Below are positions 11,386 to 20,605 of a stretch of 44,512 nt of DNA, in pieces. The position numbers were made by a program, and so were the translations under genes. Below the pieces are notes generated by a model. The model was not told where the DNA came from and searched no databases. It saw only the letters and a program-made list of their open reading frames with translations. Source of the stretch: Anaeramoeba ignava (Eukaryota; Metamonada; Anaeramoebidae); assembly GCA_028826165.1 (NCBI GenBank), contig JAPDFW010000051.1:1-44512 (forward strand), read 5' to 3'. How positions within the stretch are numbered: position 1 is the stretch's first letter; every line of letters starts with the position of its first letter.

Positions 11386-13155
11386 TTAATTATTAAATTT
11401 GTTAATTAATAAATCAAATAAATTTGGATTTGTTTGATTTAATTGAAAATAATCAATTCCTCTTTCTAATTCTTCAATGATTTCTTTTGTAATTTGAATT
11501 TCATCTTTAATTTGATTTGAATAAATCCAATATTCAAATATTTGAAATGATTTATTACTTAATTCACTATAATCTGTAACTTTATTAGATTTATCTTCAG
11601 TAACAGATAAAAACATTCCTCGATATAATTCACTTCTCATTATTAATATTAATTTAGGAAATTTATATTGTTTTTCTTTTCTTTCAATTATAAAATATTT
11701 TTCATTTTCATTTTCATTTAAATAAATTCTTTTCATTGTTTCTTCAATTTTTTCATTGGAATTTATAATTCCTTTAATTTCAGAATATAATTTTGGATTT
11801 ATTATTCTGTTTGAATAAATCATTTCAAATAATTGATTTGATTCTTTAATTGATTTTTTTGAAATAATTTCTTGAAGTTTTTCAATTTGATTTTGATTTT
11901 GATTTAATCTATATTTCAATATTAATTTATGAGCTTCAATTATTTCTCCATTTTTGGTTTTAAATGAAATATTGCAAAATTCTTTTCTTCTAAATAGTTT
12001 TATCAAATCTTCTTCAAGATTTGAAAAAGAAGAAAGGAAAGGAGAATAATAAATAAATGATTTTAGATCACCACAAGAAATATGATAATTAGAAATTTTT
12101 TCATTAAATCTTAATTTAGGAAGTTCAATTTGAATTGGAATTTTTTTATATTTTGTGTCTCCAGTTCCTAATTCACCATAAGAATTATTTCCAAATCCAA
12201 TTAATTTTCCTTTAGAAGTTAATATCAAAGTATGATAAAAACCAACAGAAAAATCAAGAATATTATCATTTTCAAATAAAGATGATTTGATTTCAGTAAA
12301 TTCATAAGTATTTTCATATTGGCCAAGTCCATTAAATTGATAATTTCCACATGAATAAAGTTTTCTTTTTGGATGTTCATTTTCATTTTCATTTTCAATC
12401 AACATTATTGAATAAGTATATCCACATTGAATATCAATTATTTTGCCTTTTGGAATATTTTGGATTTTGGTTAATTTTTGGATTTTCCATTTGTTTAATT
12501 CTCCTAATCCAAGTTGACCATAATCATTATATCCACATCCAAATAATTCTTGATTTGAATTTAAAAGAAAAACATGATCTGAAGTATCTCCTGAAAATAT
12601 TTTAGAAACATTTTTCATCATTAAAATTGGTTTTTCTGTTTTTTGGAGTGTTTGATAATCAAAACCAAGTTGACCAGAATAATTTAAACCAATTCCATAA
12701 ACATTTTGATTTGAAGTTAATAAGTAAATTGAACGAGATCCAGAAACAATATCTTGAATTATTCTATCATTTATATCTTCAATTAATGATGAAATATTGA
12801 TGAATTGATTTGGATTATTTGGATTAATATCTTTTCCTTTGGCAAATACATTTCCTTCTATTGTTAAAATAGCTTCATTTTGATAACCAACAGTTACTTT
12901 TTGAATATTTTCTTTAATTTGAATTTTTGAAGGATTTTGATTTGGATCATTTTCTCTTAAATATTCTATTGCTTTTCCATTTTTAAAAAGGAAAATTGTT
13001 GATAAACTTGATGATGAAATTTGTTTAATTTGTTTTTCATTTTCATTTTCATTTTCATTTTCAAATTTAAATTGAATTGGTTTTGTTATTTCTTTTGTTT
13101 CATTTTTGAAAAGTTTTGGTTTTTGATTTAAACCAAAAAATAAACAATCATCCAT
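11386..13155 (-). CDS. RCC1-BTB protein B
   Basis: Intact 589-codon paralogue, starting MDDCLFFGLN. RCC1 repeats fill roughly residues 45-345 (VYGIGLNYSGQLGFD, LFGCGYNDYGQLGLG, LIGFGNNSYGELGTGD). The first BTB-like domain is about 381-462 (EFCNISFKTKNGEIIEAHK, then FEMIYSNRI) and the second about 488-575 (FPKLILIMRSELYRGMF, then FEYWIYSNQI). It ends with NLFDLLINKFNN, which serves as the reference C-terminus for this family. Four EN units lie between the start and the first propeller blade. Same orientation as its neighbours, preceded by a CATTTTTT leader. Adaptor or scaffold role is inferred from domains only. Confidence 0.9.
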   Translation of the reverse strand: MDDCLFFGLNQKPKLFKNETKEITKPIQFKFENENENENEKQIKQISSSSLSTIFLFKNGKAIEYLRENDPNQNPSKIQIKENIQKVTVGYQNEAILTIEGNVFAKGKDINPNNPNQFINISSLIEDINDRIIQDIVSGSRSIYLLTSNQNVYGIGLNYSGQLGFDYQTLQKTEKPILMMKNVSKIFSGDTSDHVFLLNSNQELFGCGYNDYGQLGLGELNKWKIQKLTKIQNIPKGKIIDIQCGYTYSIMLIENENENEHPKRKLYSCGNYQFNGLGQYENTYEFTEIKSSLFENDNILDFSVGFYHTLILTSKGKLIGFGNNSYGELGTGDTKYKKIPIQIELPKLRFNEKISNYHISCGDLKSFIYYSPFLSSFSNLEEDLIKLFRRKEFCNISFKTKNGEIIEAHKLILKYRLNQNQNQIEKLQEIISKKSIKESNQLFEMIYSNRIINPKLYSEIKGIINSNEKIEETMKRIYLNENENEKYFIIERKEKQYKFPKLILIMRSELYRGMFLSVTEDKSNKVTDYSELSNKSFQIFEYWIYSNQIKDEIQITKEIIEELERGIDYFQLNQTNPNLFDLLINKFNN

Positions 13156-13199
13156 TTTTGAAAAAGAAAAAAATGAAAAAATGATTTTGGAATTTTAAT

Positions 13200-13343
13200 T
13201 TAGATTTTAATTTTAATTATTAAATTTGTTAATTAATAAATCAAATAAATTTGGATTTGTTTGATTTAATTGAAAATAATCAATTCCCATTTGAATTTCA
13301 TCAATTATTTCTTTTTTTGAATTTGATTTAATTTTTGTTCGAA
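13200..13343 (-). pseudogene. RCC1-BTB C-terminal remnant 1
   Basis: Minus-strand sequence just downstream of gene C encodes KEIIDEIQMGIDYF, then the family terminus NLFDLLINKFNN and a stop, about 35 codons. No propeller or BTB domain precedes it; upstream it joins the end of gene C. It is the 3' end of a lost paralogue. A nearly identical copy lies at 15464-15580 behind gene D. Confidence 0.75.
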
Positions 13344-15203
13344 TTAAAAAATTAAACAATTTTTACTTTTCTCATTTTGATTTTGATTTTGATTATTAAA
13401 TTTGTTAATTAATAAATCAAATAAATTTGGATATGTTTGATTTAATTGAAAATAATCAATTCCTCTTTTAAGTTCATTAATTATTTCTTGTGTAATTTGA
13501 ATTCCATCTTTGATTTGATTTGAATAAATCCAATATTCAAATATTTGAAATGATTCTTCACTTAATTCACTATAATCTGTAACTTTATTAGAAGTATCAT
13601 TTGTTACAGATAAAAACATTCCTCGATATAATTCACTTCTCATTATTAATATTAATTTAGGAAATTTATATTGTTTTTCTTTTCTTTCAATTATAAAATC
13701 TTTTTCATTTTCATTTTCATTTCCATTTAAATAAATTCTTTTAATTGTTTCTTCAATTTTTTCATTTGAATTTATAATTTCTTTAATTTCAGAATATAAT
13801 TTTGGATTTATTATTTTGTTTGAATAAATCATTTCAAATATTTGATTTGATTCTTTAATTGATTTAGTTGAAATAATTTCTTGAAGTTTTTCAATTTGAT
13901 TTTCATTTTGATTTTGATTTAATCTATATTTTAATATTAATTTATGAGCTTCAATCATTTCTCCATTTTTGGTTTTAAATGAAATATTGCAAAATTCTTT
14001 TCTTCTAAATAGTTTTATCAAATCTTCTTCAAGATTGGAAAAAGAAGAAAGAAAAGGAGAATAATAAATAAATGATTTTTCATTTCTACAAAGAATATGA
14101 TAATTAGAAATATTTTCATTAAATCTTAATTTAGGAAGTTCAATTTGAATAGGAATTAATTTATTTTCTGTATTTCCAGTTCCTAATTGACCATATTCAT
14201 TATTTCCAAATCCGATCAATTTTGAATTGGTTGTTAAAATCAAAGTATGAGTATTTCCACCAGAAAAATCAAGAATATTATTATTTTCAAATAAAGATGA
14301 TTTGATTTCAGTAAATTCATAAGTATCTTCATATTTGCCAAGTCCATTATATTTATAATTTCCACATGAATAAAGTTTTCTTTTTGGATTTTTATTTTCA
14401 TTTTCATTTTCAATCAACATTATTGAATGAGTATATCCAGATTGAATATCAATTATTTTACCTTTTGGAATATTTTGGATTTTGGTTAATTTATTGATTA
14501 CTGGCAATTTTTTTGATGATAACCCAAGTTTGGAGTAGTAATTCCAACCACATGTAAATAATTCTTGATTTGAATTTAAAAGAAAAACATGATCTGAAGT
14601 ATCTCCTGAAAATATTTTAGAAACATTTTTCATCATTAAAATTGGTTTTTCTGTTTTTGGAAGTGTTTTAGAATCTAAACCAAGTTGACCATAAAAATTA
14701 TCACCAATTCCATAAACATTTTGATTTGAAGTTAATAAGTAAATTGAATGATTTCCAGAAGCAACATCTTGAATTATTCTATCATTTGTATCTTCAATTA
14801 ATGATGAAATATTGATAAATTTATTTGGATTAATATCTTTTCCTTTGGCAAATACATTTCCTTCTATTGTTAAAATAGCTTCATTTTCTTCACCAACAGA
14901 TACTTTTTGAATATTTTCAATTTGTATTTTTTTAGGTTTTTTTTTTAAAAAATTTGGGTATTCTTCTCTTAAATATTCTATTGCTTTTCCATTTTCAAAA
15001 AGGAAAATTGTTGAATAATAACTTGAAAAAATTTGTTTAATTTGTTTTTCATTTTCATTTTCATTTTCATTTTCATTTTCATTTTCATTTTCATTTTCAT
15101 TTTCATTTTCAAATTTAAATTGAATTGGTTCTTTTATTTTTTCTGGTTCATTTTTGAAAAGAATTGGATATAGATTTCTTCCAAAAAATAAACAATCATT
15201 CAT
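13344..15203 (-). CDS. RCC1-BTB protein C with C-terminal CLIF (CAAX-like)
   Basis: Intact 619-codon paralogue beginning MNDCLFFGRNLYPILF. It has about ten EN units (15048-15110 region), RCC1 repeats (VYGIGDNFYGQLGLD, LFTCGWNYYSKLGL, LIGFGNNEYGQLGTGN) and the same two BTB domains as gene B. After the family terminus LINKFNN the frame continues through NQNQNQNE to KSKNCLIF and stops. Cys-Leu-Ile-Phe fits a CAAX prenylation box, and a final Phe would favour geranylgeranylation. The ending adjoins the duplicated remnant, so it may have arisen from a deletion junction. Shares this ending only with gene D. Confidence 0.9.
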   Translation of the reverse strand: MNDCLFFGRNLYPILFKNEPEKIKEPIQFKFENENENENENENENENENENEKQIKQIFSSYYSTIFLFENGKAIEYLREEYPNFLKKKPKKIQIENIQKVSVGEENEAILTIEGNVFAKGKDINPNKFINISSLIEDTNDRIIQDVASGNHSIYLLTSNQNVYGIGDNFYGQLGLDSKTLPKTEKPILMMKNVSKIFSGDTSDHVFLLNSNQELFTCGWNYYSKLGLSSKKLPVINKLTKIQNIPKGKIIDIQSGYTHSIMLIENENENKNPKRKLYSCGNYKYNGLGKYEDTYEFTEIKSSLFENNNILDFSGGNTHTLILTTNSKLIGFGNNEYGQLGTGNTENKLIPIQIELPKLRFNENISNYHILCRNEKSFIYYSPFLSSFSNLEEDLIKLFRRKEFCNISFKTKNGEMIEAHKLILKYRLNQNQNENQIEKLQEIISTKSIKESNQIFEMIYSNKIINPKLYSEIKEIINSNEKIEETIKRIYLNGNENENEKDFIIERKEKQYKFPKLILIMRSELYRGMFLSVTNDTSNKVTDYSELSEESFQIFEYWIYSNQIKDGIQITQEIINELKRGIDYFQLNQTYPNLFDLLINKFNNQNQNQNEKSKNCLIF

Positions 15204-15463
15204 TTTTGAAAAAGAAAAAAATGAAAAAAAGATTTTGGAATTTTAATTTTAATTTTAATTTTAATTTTAATTTTGATTTTAATTTTGATTTTAATTTTAA
15301 TTTTAATTTTAATTTTAATTTTAAATTTTAATTTTAATTTTAATTTTAATTTTAATTTGAATTTTAATTTTGATTTAAATTTTAATTTTAATATTAATTT
15401 TGATTTTTGATTTTAATTTTAATTTTGATTTTAATTATTAAATTTAATTTTAATTTTTAAATT
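15204..15463. repeat. hexamer array between RCC1-BTB C and remnant 2
   Basis: Contains the leader of gene C (15204-15236) and then about 200 bp of TTTTAA/TTTTGA hexamers up to the duplicated remnant. No gene. Confidence 0.65.
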
Positions 15464-15580
15464 TGTTGATTAATAAATCAAATAAATTTGGATTTGTTTG
15501 ATTTAATTGAAAATAATCAATTCCCATTTGAATTTCATCAATTATTTCTTTTTTTGAATTTGATTTAATTTTTGTTCGAA
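15464..15580 (-). pseudogene. RCC1-BTB C-terminal remnant 2
   Basis: Nearly base-for-base copy of remnant 1 (13200-13343), with similarity continuing into the end of gene D. I see one clear substitution in the shared part (GTTAAT versus GTTGAT). It encodes the family terminus ending LINKF, with a frame that does not extend into a full gene. Together the copies show that a block of remnant plus CLIF-ending gene was duplicated in tandem. Confidence 0.75.
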
Positions 15581-17560
15581 TTAAAAAATTAAACAATTTT
15601 TACTTTTCTCATTTTGATTTTGATTTTGATTTTGATTTTGATTTTGATTTTGATTTTGATTTTGATTTTGATTTTGATTTTGATTTTGATTTTGATTATT
15701 AAATTTCCTGATTAATAAATCAAATAAATTTGGATTTGTTTGATTTAATTGAAAATAATCAATTCCTGTTTTAATTCCAGCAATAATTTCTTCTGTAATT
15801 TGAATTTCATCTTTAATTTGATTTGAATAAATCCAATATTCAAATATTTGAAATGATTTATTACTTAATTCACTATTATCTGTAACTTTATTAGAAGTAT
15901 CATTTGTTACAGATAAAAACATTCCTCGATATAATTCACTTCTCATTATTAATATTAATTTGGGAAATTTATATTTCTTTTCTTTTCTTTCAATTATAAA
16001 ATCTTTTTCATTTTCATTTTCATTTAAATAAATTCTTTTCATTGTTTCTTCAATTTTTTCATTTGAATTTATAATTTCTTTAATTTCTGAATATAATTTT
16101 GGATTTATTATTCTGTTTGAATAAATCATTTCAAATATTTGATTAGATTCTTTAATTGATTTTTTTGAAATAATTTCTTGAAGTTTTTCAATTTCATTTT
16201 GATTTTCATCTTTTAATCTATATTTCAATATTAATTTATGAGCTTCAATTATTTCTCCATTTTCTGTTTTAAATGAAATATTGCAAAATTCTTTTCTTCT
16301 AAATAGTTTTATCAAATCTTCTTCAAGATTGGAAAAAGAAGAAAGGAAAGGAGAATAATAAATAAATGATTTTTCATTTCTACAAGAAATATGATAATTG
16401 GAAATATCTTCATTAAATCTTAATTTAGGAAGTTCAATTTGAATTGGAATTAATTTATTTTCTGTATTTCCAGTTCCTAATTGACCATATTCATTATATC
16501 CAAATCCAATCAATTTTGATTTAGAAGTTAAAATCAAAGTATGCATATTTCCAACAGAAAAATCAAGAATATTATCATCATTTTCAAATAAAGATGATTT
16601 GATTTCAGTAAATTCATAAGTATTTCCATTTTGCCCAAGTCCATTAAATAGATAAAATCCACATGAATAAAGTTTTCTTTTTGGATTTTCATCATTTTCA
16701 TCTTCAATTTCAATCAACATTATTGAATAAGAATTTCCACATTGAATATCAATTATTTTGCCTTTTGGAATATTTTGGATTTTGGTTAATTTTTGGATTT
16801 TCTTTCCTTTTTTTCTTGATTTTCCTAATCCAAGTTGACCATAATCACAACCGCATCCAAATAATTCTTGATTTGAATTTAAAAGAAAAACAGAATCTGA
16901 AATATGTCCTGAAAATATTTTAGAAACATTTTTCATCATTAAAATTGGTTTTTCTGTTTTTGGAAGTTTTTTAGAATTAAAACCAAGTTGACCATAATAA
17001 TTATTACCAATTCCATAAGCATTTTGATTTGAAGTTAATAAGTAAATTGATTTAGCTCCACAAACAATATCTTGAATTGTTCTATCATTTGTATCTTGAA
17101 TTAATGATGAAATATTGATAAACTCTTTTGGATTTTCTGGATTAATATTTCTTCCTTTGGCAAATACATTTCTTTCTATTGTTAAAATAGATTCATTATA
17201 ATCACCAACAGTTACTTTTTGAATATTTTCAATTTGAATTTTTTTGAGATGTTGATTTGGATCATTTTGATTTAAATATTCTATTGCTTTTCCATTTTTA
17301 AAAAGGAAAATTGTTGAAAAATTTCCTGATGAAATTTGTTTAATTTGTTTTTCATTTTCATTTTCATTTTCATTTTCATTTTCATTTTCATTTTCATTTT
17401 CATTTTCATTTTCATTTTCATTTTCATTTTCATTTTCATTTTCATTTTCATTTTCATTTTCATTTTCAAATTTAAATTGAATTGGTTCTATTATTTTTTC
17501 TGGTTCATTTTTGAAAAGAGTTGGTAATTGATTTCTTCCAAAAAATAAACAATCATTCAT
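15581..17560 (-). CDS. RCC1-BTB protein D with long EN and NQ tracts and C-terminal CLIF
   Basis: Intact 659-codon paralogue starting MNDCLFFGRNQLPTLF. A pure GAAAAT array (about 17347-17467, some 19-20 units) encodes an EN tract before the first propeller blade. RCC1 motifs include AYGIGNNYYGQLGF, LFGCGCDYGQLGLG and LIGFGYNEYGQLGTGN. Two BTB domains follow (EFCNISFKTENGEIIEAHK; FPKLILIMRSELYRGMF). The C-terminus is an NQ tract (about 15615-15697 on the plus strand) ending KSKNCLIF, a CAAX-like box as in gene C. Both low-complexity tracts are hexanucleotide microsatellites kept in frame because six is a multiple of three. The start codon lies only 91 bp from that of NAA35, which is divergently transcribed. 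Confidence 0.9.
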   Translation of the reverse strand: MNDCLFFGRNQLPTLFKNEPEKIIEPIQFKFENENENENENENENENENENENENENENENENENENENEKQIKQISSGNFSTIFLFKNGKAIEYLNQNDPNQHLKKIQIENIQKVTVGDYNESILTIERNVFAKGRNINPENPKEFINISSLIQDTNDRTIQDIVCGAKSIYLLTSNQNAYGIGNNYYGQLGFNSKKLPKTEKPILMMKNVSKIFSGHISDSVFLLNSNQELFGCGCDYGQLGLGKSRKKGKKIQKLTKIQNIPKGKIIDIQCGNSYSIMLIEIEDENDENPKRKLYSCGFYLFNGLGQNGNTYEFTEIKSSLFENDDNILDFSVGNMHTLILTSKSKLIGFGYNEYGQLGTGNTENKLIPIQIELPKLRFNEDISNYHISCRNEKSFIYYSPFLSSFSNLEEDLIKLFRRKEFCNISFKTENGEIIEAHKLILKYRLKDENQNEIEKLQEIISKKSIKESNQIFEMIYSNRIINPKLYSEIKEIINSNEKIEETMKRIYLNENENEKDFIIERKEKKYKFPKLILIMRSELYRGMFLSVTNDTSNKVTDNSELSNKSFQIFEYWIYSNQIKDEIQITEEIIAGIKTGIDYFQLNQTNPNLFDLLIRKFNNQNQNQNQNQNQNQNQNQNQNQNQNQNQNEKSKNCLIF

Positions 17561-17651
17561 TTTTGAAAAAGAAAAAAAATGAAAAAATGAAAAAAAATTT
17601 TTTTGAATTTTAATTTTTTCATTTTTTTATTTCTTTCTTTCTTTTAAAAAA
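17561..17651. promoter_or_regulatory. 91-bp bidirectional intergenic region (RCC1-BTB D / NAA35)
   Basis: Lies between two divergent ATGs. Each side shows the T-rich leader: on the minus strand CATTTTTTC repeated before gene D, on the plus strand TTTTTTCATTTTTTTATTTC before NAA35. The region must hold both promoters and both 5' UTRs unless these extend into coding sequence. Confidence 0.5.
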
Positions 17652-20454
17652 ATGACAAATGAAATTTCAAATATTGATCTTTTTACAGAAAAAATTGAAT
17701 GGGAAGAAATTTTTACAGTTTTAAATGAAGCAAAAGAAGGTTAATTAAATTTTGATTTTAAATTTAATTTTAATTTTAATTTTAATTTAAATTTTAATTT
17801 TAATTTTAATTTTAATTTAAATTTTAATTTTAATTTTAATTTTAATTTTAATTTTGATTTTAAATTTAAATTTTGATTTTAAATTTAATTTTAATTTTAA
17901 ATTTTGATTTTAAATTTAATTTTAATTTTAATTTTAATTTTAAATTTTAATTTAAATTTTAATTTAAATTTTGATTTAAAAAATTAAAAAGAAATGAAAA
18001 TGGGAGAACTTTTAAGTTCAAAAGAATTCACCATTTCGAAAACAAAATATTATCGAGAAATTGGAAATGTAAAATCTGATTCTGGACTTGTTCGAGTTCC
18101 AGGAGAATTATTTACAATTGAAGAAGCACAAGGAAGTTTTCCGTTATCTAATTTAACTGCACCACAAGTATTATCAGTTATGGATAAGTTATTTTGTTGT
18201 GAAATGACTTGGTTAAATGGTGAAAATATCGCTCAAACTATTTTTTCCTCCTTTTATTGTTATTATATTGAATCTGTTCAAAATAAACCTTTGAAATTAT
18301 TTTGTCAATCTGTTTTAAAACATTGTGTTGTTATTTTAAGATTGATTTCTACTACTGGTGTTTATGTTGTAAATTTTATATTTAATTTTAATTTTATATT
18401 TAATTTTAATTTTATATTTAATTTTATATTTAATTTTATATTTAAAATTTTATATTTAATTTTTATATTTAAATTTATATTTAATTTTATATTTAAATTA
18501 TATTTAATTTTATATTTAAAATTTAATTTTATATTTAAATTATATTTTATTTTTATATTTAATTTTATATTTAAATTTATATTTAATTATTATATTTAAA
18601 TTATATTTAATTTTATATTTAAATTTATATTTAAATTTTAGGAAGATGAAGATTTTACAACAAATGTTTTTGGATTTAATTTATTTGATGGACCAATAAA
18701 CCAAAATCTAGAAAAATTCGAAAAAGAAATTATCCAAGAATCAGAATTACGAATAGAATCCGAAAACGAAATAGCAAACGAATTAGACACACTTTTAGAT
18801 TGCATGCTTGGCGGAATCACAAAAAATGATTTCTTAGAAGCACTTTTAGTGCGTTTCAAATTAAGAAAATTACTTTTAAATATTCAAGAAACATTTGAAA
18901 AAGAACCAAACGAAGACAATTTGGAAATTTTACACAAAAAAATCACAGAAGAAATGGAAGAAATAATTCTCAAATTAACAAAAACACATGAAAAATTAAT
19001 AGAAATTTTTGGGGAAAAAGATCCGCCAGGATTTGATACAGAAATCCATCGGAGAAGAATATCTCCACCAACACAAATCCGGACTGTCAAGATATTTGAT
19101 TTCGGATCTTCAATTTCAATGCTTAAGAAAATCATGGATGAAACCAAATGGATTTGCGAAATTTTTGGATATTTAGATCCCATGTCGAAAATAAATTGGG
19201 ATAGCGAAGCGATTCCCGAAATTGGATATCGCGAAAGATTATTTTATTATTTAATCAATTTTAGTCACAAAAACCCTAATATTATTTCGCGGTCGCGATT
19301 GAAGCTACTCGTGACCCAAGAACAATCTATTTTGCAGGAAATCAAGATGGATGAGATGATTATTGAGGATATGGTTGAGTTTGGGGTGCTTCCCAAATAT
19401 GCAAAACACAAGGAGGCGCACCCAACAATAATGACCATATCGTTTGTTTTTACGGAAATGATTTCTGCACCTTGTTTTGAAAAGACAACATATTACAAAA
19501 AGCTGAAAAAATTATTCCAATTGTGGGGAAGTACAATTTCGAAAGGAAATCAACTTGACCCGACTTTGGTTTCGAAGTCGGACTCGCAAGCAGAAGATTT
19601 CGGACTTCACGACACTCACATTATCAAAAACTTCCCATTTTCATGTTGGATGCTTGATGTTTCACTGAATATTTGCATATATTACATTTCGCTCTGTTTT
19701 GAGCTTGATTTGTATTCTCTTCCCGAATCAACAAGTGCGTTTTGGTACTTGCATTATTTGATGGGAATAAAATTGAAAACAATGCTTGCAGGAAATTTAT
19801 ATAAAATCACAAGAAATCAAAAATTCCCAATTCAGTTTGAAATTTCATCCAAAAAAACAAAAGGAAGAAAAGCAATTTCACAGCATAAATTATACAAGGA
19901 GCAAGAACGCCAAAAAGAACCAACGCATCCAGGAAGAGCGCGATCTCGCAACTACAAGATTCATGTATCTTCTTCAAGCACAGCAACTTATATGCAGGGC
20001 TCTTCTGCATCTTATGCTTGGATGCGAAAAGGATAACATAATCGGCCCATCTCAAAATCAAAAATATTCCTTTCTTAATATGCAGGCTGTTTTTAAAAAC
20101 CGTTTTAATCTCATCCATTTTGTTCTTAATCCTTCTCATTCTTATCAAACTTTTACTGAAAAAACTGAGTTTCTTCGCGAAAATGATTTCCCTTCGTTCT
20201 GTGAAAGCGCCCTTAATTCCCTTGATGAATGCCAGGCTACTATCCAGGAATGCTTCGAAAAACGTCGAAAGGAATCAATGGTTTCTTTGATCGATGATGA
20301 ACTTGAATCTATTAAAAAATTAGCTTTTGCAAATAAAATTGCGGTTAAACTCATTCTGCAACTTAGAGAGAAACAAAAAATCCCTTTTCTCAGTTTCCGT
20401 TTTGACATCCATCCATGGCTTCCTGTTGTGTGTGTGTCTACAACAAAGAAGTGA
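17652..20454 (+). CDS. NAA35: NAA35/Mak10, auxiliary subunit of NatC N-terminal acetyltransferase
   Basis: NatC co-translationally acetylates N-termini such as Met-Leu and Met-Phe; NAA35 is its large scaffolding subunit. Three exons, 17652-17739, 17992-18368 and 18642-20454, join in correct phase (1, then 0). Matches to the Mak10 family: EMKMGELLSSKEF near the N-terminus, VMDKLFCCEMTWLNGENIAQT, EDEDFTTNVFGF across the second junction, CFELDLYSLPE, FWYLHYLMGIKL and the C-terminal FRFDIHPWLPVV. The first exon is only 88 nt. Intron 2 is made of TATATTTAATTTT-like repeats. One extra base, probably in the A5 run near 19912, breaks the frame; removing it gives about 758 residues (human about 725). 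The glutamate-rich middle is poorly conserved. Confidence 0.9.
17740..17991 (+). repeat. NAA35 intron 1, AT repeat
   Basis: GTTAAT to AAAAAG, filled with AATTTT hexamers and AAATTTTGATTTT variants. Removal joins NEAKE to MKMGELL, which restores the conserved Mak10 N-terminus. Confidence 0.75.
18369..18641 (+). repeat. NAA35 intron 2, A/T-only repeat
   Basis: GTAAAT to TTTTAG, almost entirely A and T (TATATTTAATTT units). Removal joins TGVYV to EDEDF in phase 0. Confidence 0.75.
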
Positions 20455-20538
20455 AGACTGAGATGATAAATAGTATATTTTTTTTTTGGAAGATAAAAAG
20501 AGAAAGAAAACGATCCACTTTTTTTTTTAAATAAAAAT

Positions 20539-20605
20539 TTTCATTTTTTTTCATTTTTTTCATTTTTTCATTTTTCATTTTTTCATTTTTTCATTTTTCT
20601 TTAAA
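20539..20605 (+). promoter_or_regulatory. T-rich leader with seven CATTTTT units before the M2-like peptidase
   Basis: Best example of the window-wide leader: TTTTTTCATTTTTT repeated until CTTTAAA and the ATG at 20606. The NAA35-peptidase spacer is only 151 bp in total. Confidence 0.45.
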
